In this document: one piece after another, positions 1 through 8,030 of the stretch
Layout of the letters: each line of letters opens with the position of its first letter
How positions within the stretch are numbered: the stretch's first letter is position 1
Assembly: GCF_035917455.1 (NCBI RefSeq)
Contig: NZ_CP109078.1
Coordinates: 6,680,001-6,744,000, forward strand
From: Micromonospora sp. NBC_01796
GTDB taxonomy: Bacteria; Actinomycetota; Actinomycetes; Mycobacteriales; Micromonosporaceae
Direction of reading: 5' to 3'
Length of the DNA: 64,000 bases
Position numbers and translations under genes: made by a program
The notes under the pieces: model-generated
What the model was told of the DNA's origin: nothing
The model's input: the letters and a program-made list of their open reading frames with translations, nothing else
The model's database searches: none

Positions 1-1001
1 GGCCGGGGTGGATCCTGCTGTTGCCGCCGGACGCCAAGGGAGCCGGCGTGCAGGTGGGCACCCCTCCGGACGTACCGGCCCGGGCTCCGGCGAGCGCCGC
101 CGAACCGGTCCGCGTACCGGCGCCGGAGGCGGCCAGCGACCGGACCCGTACGAGTTTCGCCGGTTACCTGCTCCGGCTCGGTGCGTTCGGGCTGATGGTG
201 CTGCTTCTCGCGGTCGCGGTGGCCGTCATCCGGCAGCGGCGGCGTCCCCCGGTCACCGTGGCGAGCACCGCGACCACACCGCCGGCACCGAAAGCAGAAG
301 CCGGAACGGGAGCGGCAACGGAAGCGGGTGGGGTTCGGGTGGGAGAGCCGGGGGAGTTGCGGGCGGAACTGGGGCAGGGGCCGGACCGGGTCGAGGTCCG
401 GTTGATCGGTGCCGGCCGGGTGGGCGACTTCGGGGCGTACGCCTGGCTGCCCGACGGTGAACGGTTGCCGGGCGCCACCATGCCGGTGGTGCTGGGGCGG
501 CAGGCGCAGCGATGGCTCTGGGTGGACCTGGCCCGGACGCCGGATCTGCTGACCATCACCGGGACACCGGAGGCATCCGGGCGGCAGGCGCTCGCCATCG
601 TGGGGCAACTCCTCGATCGGGGGATCGGTGTCACCGTCGTCGGTCGGGTGCTCGGCGACGACGTACCGGCCGGCTGTCGACAGGTCGACACCTTCCCGGC
701 GGCGCCGTACGACGCCGCCGGGCCGGGGATCGTGATCAGTGGCGGGTTGCGTGGGCCGGACCTGCTGGCGGCCCGGGGCATGCTGGCCGCCAGCGACGGG
801 CTGTTGGTGCCCGTGCTGGTCGGGAAGGTGCTCCGGGCCCGCTGGTCACTGCTGGCCGTCGAACGCCCGACCGCCCCGCCGTCCGGTGGGCCCGGGACGG
901 CACCGGCGTCAACCGATGCGGGGTCTGCGGGGTCCGAGGCGGCACCGCCGTCGACCTCGGGAATTGCCACCGTGGTGGCGGTCCCCGGCGAACGGGATTG
1001 A
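1..1001 (+). CDS. Membrane-anchored protein with LysM-like end, 5' truncated by window edge
   Basis: The frame is open from base 3 and begins mid-protein, so the true start lies to the left; the TTG at 21 is not a convincing start. The first residues, PGWILLLPPDAKGAG, match the end of the LysM-like domain in the next gene (PGWLLVLPWDATGEG), so this protein probably carries the same domain at its N-terminus. A Pro/Ala linker follows, then one transmembrane helix (roughly bases 168-225), another low-complexity linker, and a C-terminal domain of about 200 residues that I do not recognise. It ends 90 bases before the next gene, which it probably precedes in an operon. Its place in the locus suggests an accessory T7SS membrane component; I cannot match it to EccE. 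Function unknown. Confidence 0.7.
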   Translation, partial: PGWILLLPPDAKGAGVQVGTPPDVPARAPASAAEPVRVPAPEAASDRTRTSFAGYLLRLGAFGLMVLLLAVAVAVIRQRRRPPVTVASTATTPPAPKAEAGTGAATEAGGVRVGEPGELRAELGQGPDRVEVRLIGAGRVGDFGAYAWLPDGERLPGATMPVVLGRQAQRWLWVDLARTPDLLTITGTPEASGRQALAIVGQLLDRGIGVTVVGRVLGDDVPAGCRQVDTFPAAPYDAAGPGIVISGGLRGPDLLAARGMLAASDGLLVPVLVGKVLRARWSLLAVERPTAPPSGGPGTAPASTDAGSAGSEAAPPSTSGIATVVAVPGERD

Positions 1002-1090
1002 ACCGGAGTGCCCGAACTGCCGTTGTGCGGGCGTGGGCGCCGGACGGCGCACGGTGCGCGCGGTCGCGCCCGAGGCGAAGGAGAGTGCCG

Positions 1091-2644
1091 GTGGCGGCGC
1101 AGCGGCGGTCTTCGGTCCGGCGGCGATGGTGGTCCCTCGTCCTCGGGATCGCGGTGGTCCTGACGCTGCCGGGGCAGGCCCTGGCGGCACCCGCCGCTCC
1201 GGGGGAGAGCTACCTGAAGTACTACGTGGTGACCTCCGCGTACCAGGGCGAGTTCGAGACCCTCGAGCGGATCTCGTTCCGGTTCCTCGGCACCACCGAA
1301 CGGGCCGACGACATCTTCGACCTCAACGCCGGACGCCGGCAGGCCGACGGCGGTGTGCTCACCGAACCCGGCCCGCTCCCGCCGGGTTGGTTGCTCGTCC
1401 TGCCCTGGGACGCGACCGGGGAGGGGGTCCGGTACGGCCTGCTCTCCGCAGCCCAGCTCGGCGCCGGACCCGGTGCCGGGCCGGGAACCGGAGCGCCGCC
1501 GAACCCGTCGGCCGGTTTCCCGGTCACGGCACCACCGGTGGGCGGCACCCCGGTCGGCGCCCCGGTCGTGGGCGACGTGACCGGGGCCGGGCAGTGTCCG
1601 GTGACCACCGCCCCGACCGGCCCGGACCGTACCGACCGGCGGCCGGATCCGGGCCCGGCGTGGGCCCGTACGGAGGGCGAAGGGGTCATGGTCGCCGTGG
1701 TGGACTCCGGGGTGGACGGTGGCCGGGCGGGCCTGACCGGACGGGTGGCGGTCGGTGTCGACATCACCGCCGGCAGCGCACGCGGTGACGTGGACTGTCT
1801 CGGCTCGGGGACCGCGATGGCCGGGATCATCGCCGGACGTGCCACCGACTCGGCGGGCGGGAGCGGGATGGCCCCGGCGGCCACCGTGCTGCCGGTCCGG
1901 GTGGTCACCACGACACCACAGGCGCGATCGACCGACGTCGAGACCGGAATCCAGGTGGCGGTCTCGGCCGGAGCCGGTGTGATCGCGCTCGGCGGCCATG
2001 TCGCCCTCGACGATCCGGTGGTGGCGGCGGCGGTCGAGTCCGCCCTGAGCCACGACGTCGTGGTGGTCGCCGGAGCGGCGGTCGGTGACGGGTCCACGGC
2101 CGAGTCGCCGACCCGACCGGAGACGGCTCTCCTGCGGGTCGGCGGACTGGGTGCCGATGGACAACCGGCCACCGGCTACCGGCCGGGGGCGGTGCAGGTG
2201 GTCGCCCCCGACGTCGACCCGGTCACGGGTACGAGCGCCGGCAGCGGCACCCCGTACGCGGTCGCGTTCGTGGCCGGCACGGTGGCGCTGGTCCGGTCCG
2301 CCTTCCCGAACCTGAGCGCCGAGCAGGTCGCCCACCGGATCAGGACCACCGCCGAGGGGGTCGGGGCGAGCCTGCCCGATCCCGGCACCGGCTGGGGACT
2401 GGTCGATCCGGGCGCCGCCGTGACGGCCGTACTTGCGGAGGAAGGGCGACCGGCCGCGGCGGCACCCGACGACCGGGATCCGGGCCCGGTACGGGTGACC
2501 GTGGTGGTGGTACTGGTCCTGCTGCTGGCCGGTGCCGCCGTGGTGCTGACCCGGCGGGCCCGGCGTACCGCCACGACCACCGGAGACCCCACCGCCGGCG
2601 AGGATGTCGACGTTCCCTCCGGCGCCGCCGGATCCCAGCGGTAG
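1091..2644 (+). CDS. Mycosin-like subtilisin pseudoprotease with N-terminal LysM-like domain
   Basis: The GTG at 1091 has AAGGAGA six bases upstream and opens a signal peptide (Arg-rich, then a hydrophobic core ending near ALA). Residues about 43-115 form a LysM-like domain (YYVV...ETL...LNAGR...PPGW). A Pro/Gly linker leads into an S8 subtilisin fold typical of T7SS mycosins, and a transmembrane helix plus basic tail ends the protein. The catalytic Asp is kept (VVDSGVD, D205), but the His motif reads DCLGSGT (S239 where GHGT is expected) and the Ser motif reads GSGTPYA (P388 where GTS is expected). The Asn of the usual AAGN segment is also absent. I infer a catalytically dead mycosin that may act as a structural or substrate-binding partner of the ESX membrane complex. 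Known mycosins stabilise the complex independently of proteolysis. 517 residues. Confidence 0.85.
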   Translation: MAAQRRSSVRRRWWSLVLGIAVVLTLPGQALAAPAAPGESYLKYYVVTSAYQGEFETLERISFRFLGTTERADDIFDLNAGRRQADGGVLTEPGPLPPGWLLVLPWDATGEGVRYGLLSAAQLGAGPGAGPGTGAPPNPSAGFPVTAPPVGGTPVGAPVVGDVTGAGQCPVTTAPTGPDRTDRRPDPGPAWARTEGEGVMVAVVDSGVDGGRAGLTGRVAVGVDITAGSARGDVDCLGSGTAMAGIIAGRATDSAGGSGMAPAATVLPVRVVTTTPQARSTDVETGIQVAVSAGAGVIALGGHVALDDPVVAAAVESALSHDVVVVAGAAVGDGSTAESPTRPETALLRVGGLGADGQPATGYRPGAVQVVAPDVDPVTGTSAGSGTPYAVAFVAGTVALVRSAFPNLSAEQVAHRIRTTAEGVGASLPDPGTGWGLVDPGAAVTAVLAEEGRPAAAAPDDRDPGPVRVTVVVVLVLLLAGAAVVLTRRARRTATTTGDPTAGEDVDVPSGAAGSQR

Positions 2645-2669
2645 GGCGAACAGACCCGAAGGAGCTGCC

Positions 2670-3884
2670 ATGGCGGTGCGTGTCCGGAAGCGGGCGGTGG
2701 GGCGGCTGATCGGGTCGGCGACCTGCACGGTCCTGCTGGTCCTCGGCCTACCGGCAGGAGCCGGGTACGCCGCCGCCGACGGCGAGCCACCGACCCTGCC
2801 CACGGTGACCGACGAGTGCGTGGGGCCGTCCCCGGTCCCGTTCGCCGGGGTCCCGTGGCCGGTGGCCCGGCTCGCGCCGCAGGCGGTGTGGCCGTTGAGC
2901 CGGGGCGGGGGCGTGACGGTGGCGGTGGTCGACACCGGGGTCAGCGCCGCGGCGACGGGCCTGACCGGTGTGGTGCTACCCGGCCGGGACGTGGTGGCCG
3001 GCGGTCGGGCCGACCGGGACTGCCGGGGTCGGGGCACCGCGCTCGCCGGGATCGTCGCCGCCCGCCCGGTCACCGGGACCGGTGTGGTCGGGGTGGCGCC
3101 GGCGGTGTCCGTACTGCCCGTGCGGATCGTCGACGGCCAGGGCCGGTTGCAGCCGAGGTACCTGGCCGACGGCATCCGGGCGGCGGTGAGCCTGGGCGCC
3201 GACGTGATCCTGGTCGGCACCGGGGTCGAGGCTCCCGACGCCAACCTGCGGGCCGCGGTCGACGAGGCGGTCGCCCGCGACATCGTCCTGGTCGCGGCGA
3301 TCAGCGACCAGCGCGGGGCGAGTCAGGCCGGTGCGCCGGTGGTCTGGTACCCGGCCGGATTCCCACAGGTCGTCGCGGTCGGCGGGATCGACGCCGACGG
3401 TAGGCCGACCGAGCCGGTCGTCGAGGAGTCCGGAGTGGACCTGGTCGCGCCGGGGGTGGCGGCGGTCAGCGTCGGACCGAGCGGCGCCGGACACTACCGG
3501 ATCGGTGGCGCGGCGGTCGCGGCCGCGTACGTGGCGGGTGCGGCGGCACTGGTCCGGTCGTACCGCCCCGCGCTGGGCGCCGCCGAGATCCGCACCCGGC
3601 TGGAGCTGACCGCCGAGCACCCGCCCGGCGCGGCGCGTACCCCGGCACTCGGGGCCGGCGTGCTCGACCCGTACGCGGCGGTTTCCGTGGTCGATCCCGG
3701 TCAGGCGGCGCGTCCGGTCGAGGCCCGGCCGGCACCGGCGGTCCTCCCGGTCGTGCCCCCGGCGGACCCGGCGGTCGGCCGCGCCGGTCTGGTCGGCGCG
3801 GCCGTCGGTGTCGGTACGGTGCTCGCCCTGGCCGCCGGGGTCACGATCCGGGCCGGGCGTCGGCGTCGCTGGCGGGTACGCTGA
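2670..3884 (+). CDS. Second mycosin-like subtilisin pseudoprotease
   Basis: The ATG at 2670 follows AAGGAG with a five-base spacer and lies 25 bases after the previous stop, so the two genes are likely cotranscribed. It encodes a signal peptide, a compact S8 domain, a Pro-rich linker and a C-terminal transmembrane helix with a basic cytosolic tail, the standard mycosin layout at 404 residues. Asp is present (VVDTGVS, D88). The His motif is DCRGRGT (R121 replaces His) and the Ser region is GGAAVAAAYVAG (A282 replaces Ser). The AAGN motif is missing here too. Both proteins in the pair have therefore lost the same two catalytic residues by different substitutions. The last 44 bases overlap the 3' end of eccC on the other strand, so transcription converges here. 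Confidence 0.85.
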   Translation: MAVRVRKRAVGRLIGSATCTVLLVLGLPAGAGYAAADGEPPTLPTVTDECVGPSPVPFAGVPWPVARLAPQAVWPLSRGGGVTVAVVDTGVSAAATGLTGVVLPGRDVVAGGRADRDCRGRGTALAGIVAARPVTGTGVVGVAPAVSVLPVRIVDGQGRLQPRYLADGIRAAVSLGADVILVGTGVEAPDANLRAAVDEAVARDIVLVAAISDQRGASQAGAPVVWYPAGFPQVVAVGGIDADGRPTEPVVEESGVDLVAPGVAAVSVGPSGAGHYRIGGAAVAAAYVAGAAALVRSYRPALGAAEIRTRLELTAEHPPGAARTPALGAGVLDPYAAVSVVDPGQAARPVEARPAPAVLPVVPPADPAVGRAGLVGAAVGVGTVLALAAGVTIRAGRRRRWRVR

Positions 3885-6800
3885 CCGCCTGCCCGGCCGG
3901 CGGCTCCACCCAGGCGGTCTGGATCAGCCGGCTGCCCCGCCGGGTGCACAGCAGTGCCCGCCCCGGCGGCAGGATGCGCGGCTTGGTGTTGCCGAGCAGC
4001 GGCCCCTCGGAAGCCGGGCAGGACAGCGCCACGTCCGGGCTGTTCGTCTCCTGCAACCGCCGGATCAGCGGATCCATCGACATCCGCATCACCCCGGCGG
4101 CACCTCGGGTCAGCACCAGGTGGAAACCGATGTCGGTGCCCTGGGGCAGGAACGGGATCAGCGGTTGCAGCGGGCTGTCGTGCCCGCTGAGCAGGTCGTA
4201 GTCGTCGACCAGGACGAACAGGCGCGGACCGGTCCACCAGTCGCGTCGGCGCAGCCGTTCGGGGGTGATGTCCGCGCCCGGCACCCGGCTGCGCAGCCCC
4301 TCGACGGCCTGCGCCACCGCCTCCTTCGTCGAGTCCGGCGAGACGGAGTAACCCAACCGGTACTCCTCCGGGATCGACTCGAAGAGCTGACGGCGGAAGT
4401 CGACCACCATGATCCGCGCCTCCTTCGGCGTGAACCGGCGGGTCACCGCCTCCGCGAGGTGGCGCAGCAGGGCGGTCTTGCCGCTCTCGGTGTCACCGAG
4501 CGCGGTCAGGTGCGGGACCTCCTCGAAGTTGTGCCAGACCGGCCGCATCCGCTCCTCGTCCAACCCCAACGCCACCCGCAGGTCGCCGTCGGGTGCCGGC
4601 AGGTCGGCGGCGGGCAGCACCGCCGGCAGCGTACGGACGGCCGGGGCGGCCGGGCCGTCCCAGAAGTCGCCCACCATGGCGGCCAACCCCCGGGCACCCT
4701 CGGCGACCGTGTTCGGGTCGGCCAGCCCGTCGATCCGCGGCAGCCCGCCGAGGAAGTGCGTCTTCTGCGCGGTCAGACCCCGGCCGGGAGTGTGCGGCAC
4801 CGTCGCCGCCAGCCGCAGGTCGATCGCGGAGTCGACCGGGTCACCGAGGCGCAACTCCAGCCGGGTGCCGATCTGGTCGCGCATCCCGTGGTGCACCTCC
4901 GACCAGCGGGCGGTGGTCAGCAGCAGGTGTACGCCGAAGTTCAGGCCCCGGGCGACGACCTGACGGATCGCGGCCTCACCCGCCTCGAACTCCTGCCGCA
5001 GGGTGAACCAGCCGTCGACCACCAGGAACACGTCGCCGTACGGGTCGTCGGTGATCGTGCCGTCGGCGCGACGCTGCCGGTAGGTCGCCATGCTGTCCAC
5101 GCCGAGGGTGCTGAACCGCCGTTCCCGGTCGGCGATCAGGGCGGCGATCTCGGCCAGGGTCCGGCTCACCCGGTCGGTGTCCAGCCGGCTGGCGACACTC
5201 CCGACGTGCGGCAGGTCCGCGATGGACGCCAGCGCACCGCCACCGAAGTCCAGGCAGTAGAACTGGACCTCGCGCGGGCTGTGGGTCAACGCCAGACCGC
5301 CGATGACCGTACGCAGCAGGGTGCTCTTGCCGCTCTGCGAACCACCGGCCACACCCAGGTGCCCACCGACCCCGGACAGGTCGACCGTCATCAGCTCCCG
5401 TACCTGCTCGAACGGCTTGTCGACAAAACCGACCGGCACCACGAGGCGGCCGTTGCCGGGCCAGTCCGGTGCCCGCAGACCGTACTCCGGGTCCGGGGCG
5501 AGCGCGGGCAGCAGCTGGTCCAGGGTGGGCGGGGCGCCCAGCGGGGGCAGCCACACCTGGTGGGCCGGCGGCCCCTGGTCGGCGAGTTGGTCCACCACCA
5601 CCGCCAGCACGCTCGCCGAGTTCGCCTCCGGCTCGGCCCCCTCCGGTACGTCCGGCGCCGCCGCGCTCTCCTCCGGCACCCGGTACGGCACATGGTCCAG
5701 CAGGTACGGCACCACCTGCTGCTGCACCACCTCCTGGCGTACCCGGGCGGTCTTGGGCCGGTACGCCCCGGAGACGTACGCGGCCTTGAACCGGATCAGG
5801 GTCGACACGTGCGTACGCAGGTAGCCGTTGCCCGGCTGGGCGGGCAGTTCGTGCGCGTCCGGCACCCCGATCACCGACCGGGACTCCATCGCGGAGAACG
5901 TACGCAGGCCGATCCGGTACGACAGGTGCGATTCGAGCTGGGCGATCCGCCCGTCGTCGAGGCGCTGGCTGGCCAGCAGCAGGTGCACCGCGAGCGACCG
6001 GCCCAGCCGTCCGATCATCACGAACAGGTCGATGAACTCGCGGTGCGCGGCGAGCAGTTCGCTGAACTCGTCGACCACGACGAAGAGGGTGGGCAGGGGG
6101 TCGAGCCCCGCGCCCTGGGACCGCGCCCGTTCGTAGTCCAGGGCGGAGCTGAACCCGCCCGCCTGCCGGAGCAGTTCCTGGCGCCGTACCAACTCGCCGT
6201 GCAGGGCGTCGCGCATCCGGCTGACCAGGGCGGCCTCGTCGGCCAGGTTCGTGATCACGGCGGAGGTGTGCGGCAGCCGGTCCAGCCCGAGGAAGGTCGC
6301 CCCACCCTTGAAGTCGACCAGGATCAGGTTCAGCGTCTCCGAGGAGTGCGTCGCGGCCAGGGCCAGCACCAGCGTACGGAGCAGCTCGCTCTTGCCGGAC
6401 CCGGTGGCGCCGATCAGCATCCCGTGCGGGCCCATCCCGCCGAGCGCCGACTCCTTGATGTCCAGCTCCACCGGTACCCCGTCGGAGTCGATCCCGATCG
6501 GCACCCGGAGCCGGTCGGCCGGTGCCCGGGTCGCCCACATCCGGGACACGTCGAGCCGGCTCAGGTCGCCGATGTCGAGCAGGGTGGCGAGGTCGAAGTC
6601 GGAGGTCAGCGCCTCGGCCGCCGGTTCGGTGGCGATGCTGAGCCGGTACGGCGCCAGGATCCGGGCCACCGCGCGGGCCTTGGCGACGCTCAGCCCGTCG
6701 GCCTTCGCCAGCGGGGAGCGCGCCTCCCGCCCCACCGCGTCGTGCCGGACCATCTCCACCTGCCCGTCGGCCACGTCCAGCCAGAGCAGCTCGCGCGGGG

Positions 6801-7854
6801 TGGCCGGCGGCGCGGTGCCGAGTTCGACCAGCAGCGCGTTGCGGTAACCGCCGGAGGCCATCCGGGCACCGGTCGGGATCCGCCCGCCGTCGCAGATCAC
6901 CAGCACGTACGGTTCGTCCCGGCTCGGCGTCGCGCCCTGCTCGTACCGGGGGCGGGCGGAGAAGGCGTCGCCGAGCAGGCGTTCGACCTCCTCGATGTTC
7001 TCCGCGACCAACCGGGCCGAGCCGGCGGCGTCCTGGTCGACCGGGTGCTGCACGTGGGGCAGCCACTTGGCCCACTCCCAGGCGCCGGCCCCGTCGCCAC
7101 CGAGACAGAGGGCGATCATCACCTCCTCCGGGGCGTGGAAGGTGACGAGCTGGGCGACCAGGGCCCGGAGCACCGAGCGGCGTTCGTCGTCGGCGCCGGT
7201 GATCCGGATCTGGGCGAAGCCGCGCAGGAAGAGGGCGACCGGCTGGTCCTCGATCGTGCTGTACGCCTTGATGAACCGGCGCAACGACTTGGCCGACAGC
7301 GGCTCCAGGTCCTCGATCGGCTTGGTCTGCATCGGGGCGATCCGGGTCGCCAGGCGCTGCCGGCCGGTGCCGACCCGCAGCTCCAGGAAGTCCGGGTGGG
7401 TGCCGCGCCGCTCCCAGCGCCGGGTGGTCATCGCCACCGACCAGAGCGTGCCCGGCTCGGGATGCCGCCAGGCGCTCGCGTCCCGCTGCTGCCCCACGTA
7501 CCGCCGCACCCGCCGCCGGTTCTGGGCCAGGTAGCGCAGGTAGTCGCGCCGGTCGCCGCCGAGCCGCCGCTTGCGGTCGCCGCCGCTCATCGCCATCTGG
7601 CCGATCATCATGCCGCCCATGGCGACGACCAGCAGTCCGGCCATCATCCAGGTCATCGGCCCGCCCCGGGACGGGCCGACGAACATCAGCATCATCACCC
7701 CGGACATCAGCATCATCGGCAGGAACGTCATCGCGCCGCGCAACCCGCCCGCCTGGATCTCGGGCAGCTCGGGCGGCTCCTGGAGGCTGATCTCGCCGGA
7801 GGGCATCTCCGGCCCGTTGCGTCGGGCCGGACGCCGGAACACGACCGTGGTCAC
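3841..7854 (-). CDS. eccC: T7SS ATPase EccC
   Basis: This is the motor of the ESX secretion channel: it recognises WXG100-type substrates and drives export across the inner membrane. The GTG at 7854 is chosen because AGGTGA lies seven bases before it and the product then begins MTTVVFRRPARRNGP, as EccC proteins do; a longer frame to 7923 has no such support. 1337 residues. Two Met-rich transmembrane helices sit near residues 40-80. Three FtsK/SpoIIIE domains follow with P-loops GATGSGKSE (about 483), GGSQSGKST (about 838) and GDTESGKTA (about 1121). Walker B is complete in domain 1 (VVVDEFSELL), degenerate in domain 2 (LVVDGW) and VLVDDYD in domain 3; this pattern, with the first ATPase fully active, is usual. 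EccCa and EccCb are fused in one chain. Confidence 0.95.
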   Translation of the reverse strand: MTTVVFRRPARRNGPEMPSGEISLQEPPELPEIQAGGLRGAMTFLPMMLMSGVMMLMFVGPSRGGPMTWMMAGLLVVAMGGMMIGQMAMSGGDRKRRLGGDRRDYLRYLAQNRRRVRRYVGQQRDASAWRHPEPGTLWSVAMTTRRWERRGTHPDFLELRVGTGRQRLATRIAPMQTKPIEDLEPLSAKSLRRFIKAYSTIEDQPVALFLRGFAQIRITGADDERRSVLRALVAQLVTFHAPEEVMIALCLGGDGAGAWEWAKWLPHVQHPVDQDAAGSARLVAENIEEVERLLGDAFSARPRYEQGATPSRDEPYVLVICDGGRIPTGARMASGGYRNALLVELGTAPPATPRELLWLDVADGQVEMVRHDAVGREARSPLAKADGLSVAKARAVARILAPYRLSIATEPAAEALTSDFDLATLLDIGDLSRLDVSRMWATRAPADRLRVPIGIDSDGVPVELDIKESALGGMGPHGMLIGATGSGKSELLRTLVLALAATHSSETLNLILVDFKGGATFLGLDRLPHTSAVITNLADEAALVSRMRDALHGELVRRQELLRQAGGFSSALDYERARSQGAGLDPLPTLFVVVDEFSELLAAHREFIDLFVMIGRLGRSLAVHLLLASQRLDDGRIAQLESHLSYRIGLRTFSAMESRSVIGVPDAHELPAQPGNGYLRTHVSTLIRFKAAYVSGAYRPKTARVRQEVVQQQVVPYLLDHVPYRVPEESAAAPDVPEGAEPEANSASVLAVVVDQLADQGPPAHQVWLPPLGAPPTLDQLLPALAPDPEYGLRAPDWPGNGRLVVPVGFVDKPFEQVRELMTVDLSGVGGHLGVAGGSQSGKSTLLRTVIGGLALTHSPREVQFYCLDFGGGALASIADLPHVGSVASRLDTDRVSRTLAEIAALIADRERRFSTLGVDSMATYRQRRADGTITDDPYGDVFLVVDGWFTLRQEFEAGEAAIRQVVARGLNFGVHLLLTTARWSEVHHGMRDQIGTRLELRLGDPVDSAIDLRLAATVPHTPGRGLTAQKTHFLGGLPRIDGLADPNTVAEGARGLAAMVGDFWDGPAAPAVRTLPAVLPAADLPAPDGDLRVALGLDEERMRPVWHNFEEVPHLTALGDTESGKTALLRHLAEAVTRRFTPKEARIMVVDFRRQLFESIPEEYRLGYSVSPDSTKEAVAQAVEGLRSRVPGADITPERLRRRDWWTGPRLFVLVDDYDLLSGHDSPLQPLIPFLPQGTDIGFHLVLTRGAAGVMRMSMDPLIRRLQETNSPDVALSCPASEGPLLGNTKPRILPPGRALLCTRRGSRLIQTAWVEPPAGQAVSVPASDADARPGS

Positions 7855-7931
7855 CGCTGGATCACCTGTCCGTGGGGTCGGGCCCCGCGCGTGGGGCCGG
7901 CGCGCCCTACAACGTCCCGACACCGGTGTCG

Positions 7932-7987
7932 GGTCAACCGGTCGGGGAAAAACCTCGGCCGTCGGTCAACCGGTCGGGAAAAAACCT
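7932..7987. repeat. Pair of 24-bp direct repeats in the eccC-eccD divergent gap
   Basis: Two copies of a 24-base unit, starting GGTCAACCGGTCGGG and continuing through an A-run to ACCT, lie at 7932-7955 and 7964-7987. They differ at one position, and their starts are exactly 32 bases apart, about three helical turns. Each contains the palindrome ACCGGT. The gap between the divergent start codons of eccC (7854) and eccD (8031) is 176 bases. A same-face pair of sites in this gap is a good candidate operator controlling both directions; the binding protein is not identified. Confidence 0.55.
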
Positions 7988-8030
7988 TGATCGGTGGTGA
8001 ACCGACGCGCGGGCGGTCCGTAGTGAGGGC

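Noticed and set aside
1-1001. EccE assignment for the left-edge membrane protein
   Set aside because: It has one visible transmembrane helix and a LysM-like end rather than the two N-terminal helices of EccE; no specific motif supports it.
164-3283. Long minus-strand open frame across the mycosin-like genes
   Set aside because: Composition is Arg/Pro/Gly/Thr-rich without domains; the plus-strand genes have signal peptides, ribosome sites and a subtilisin fold.
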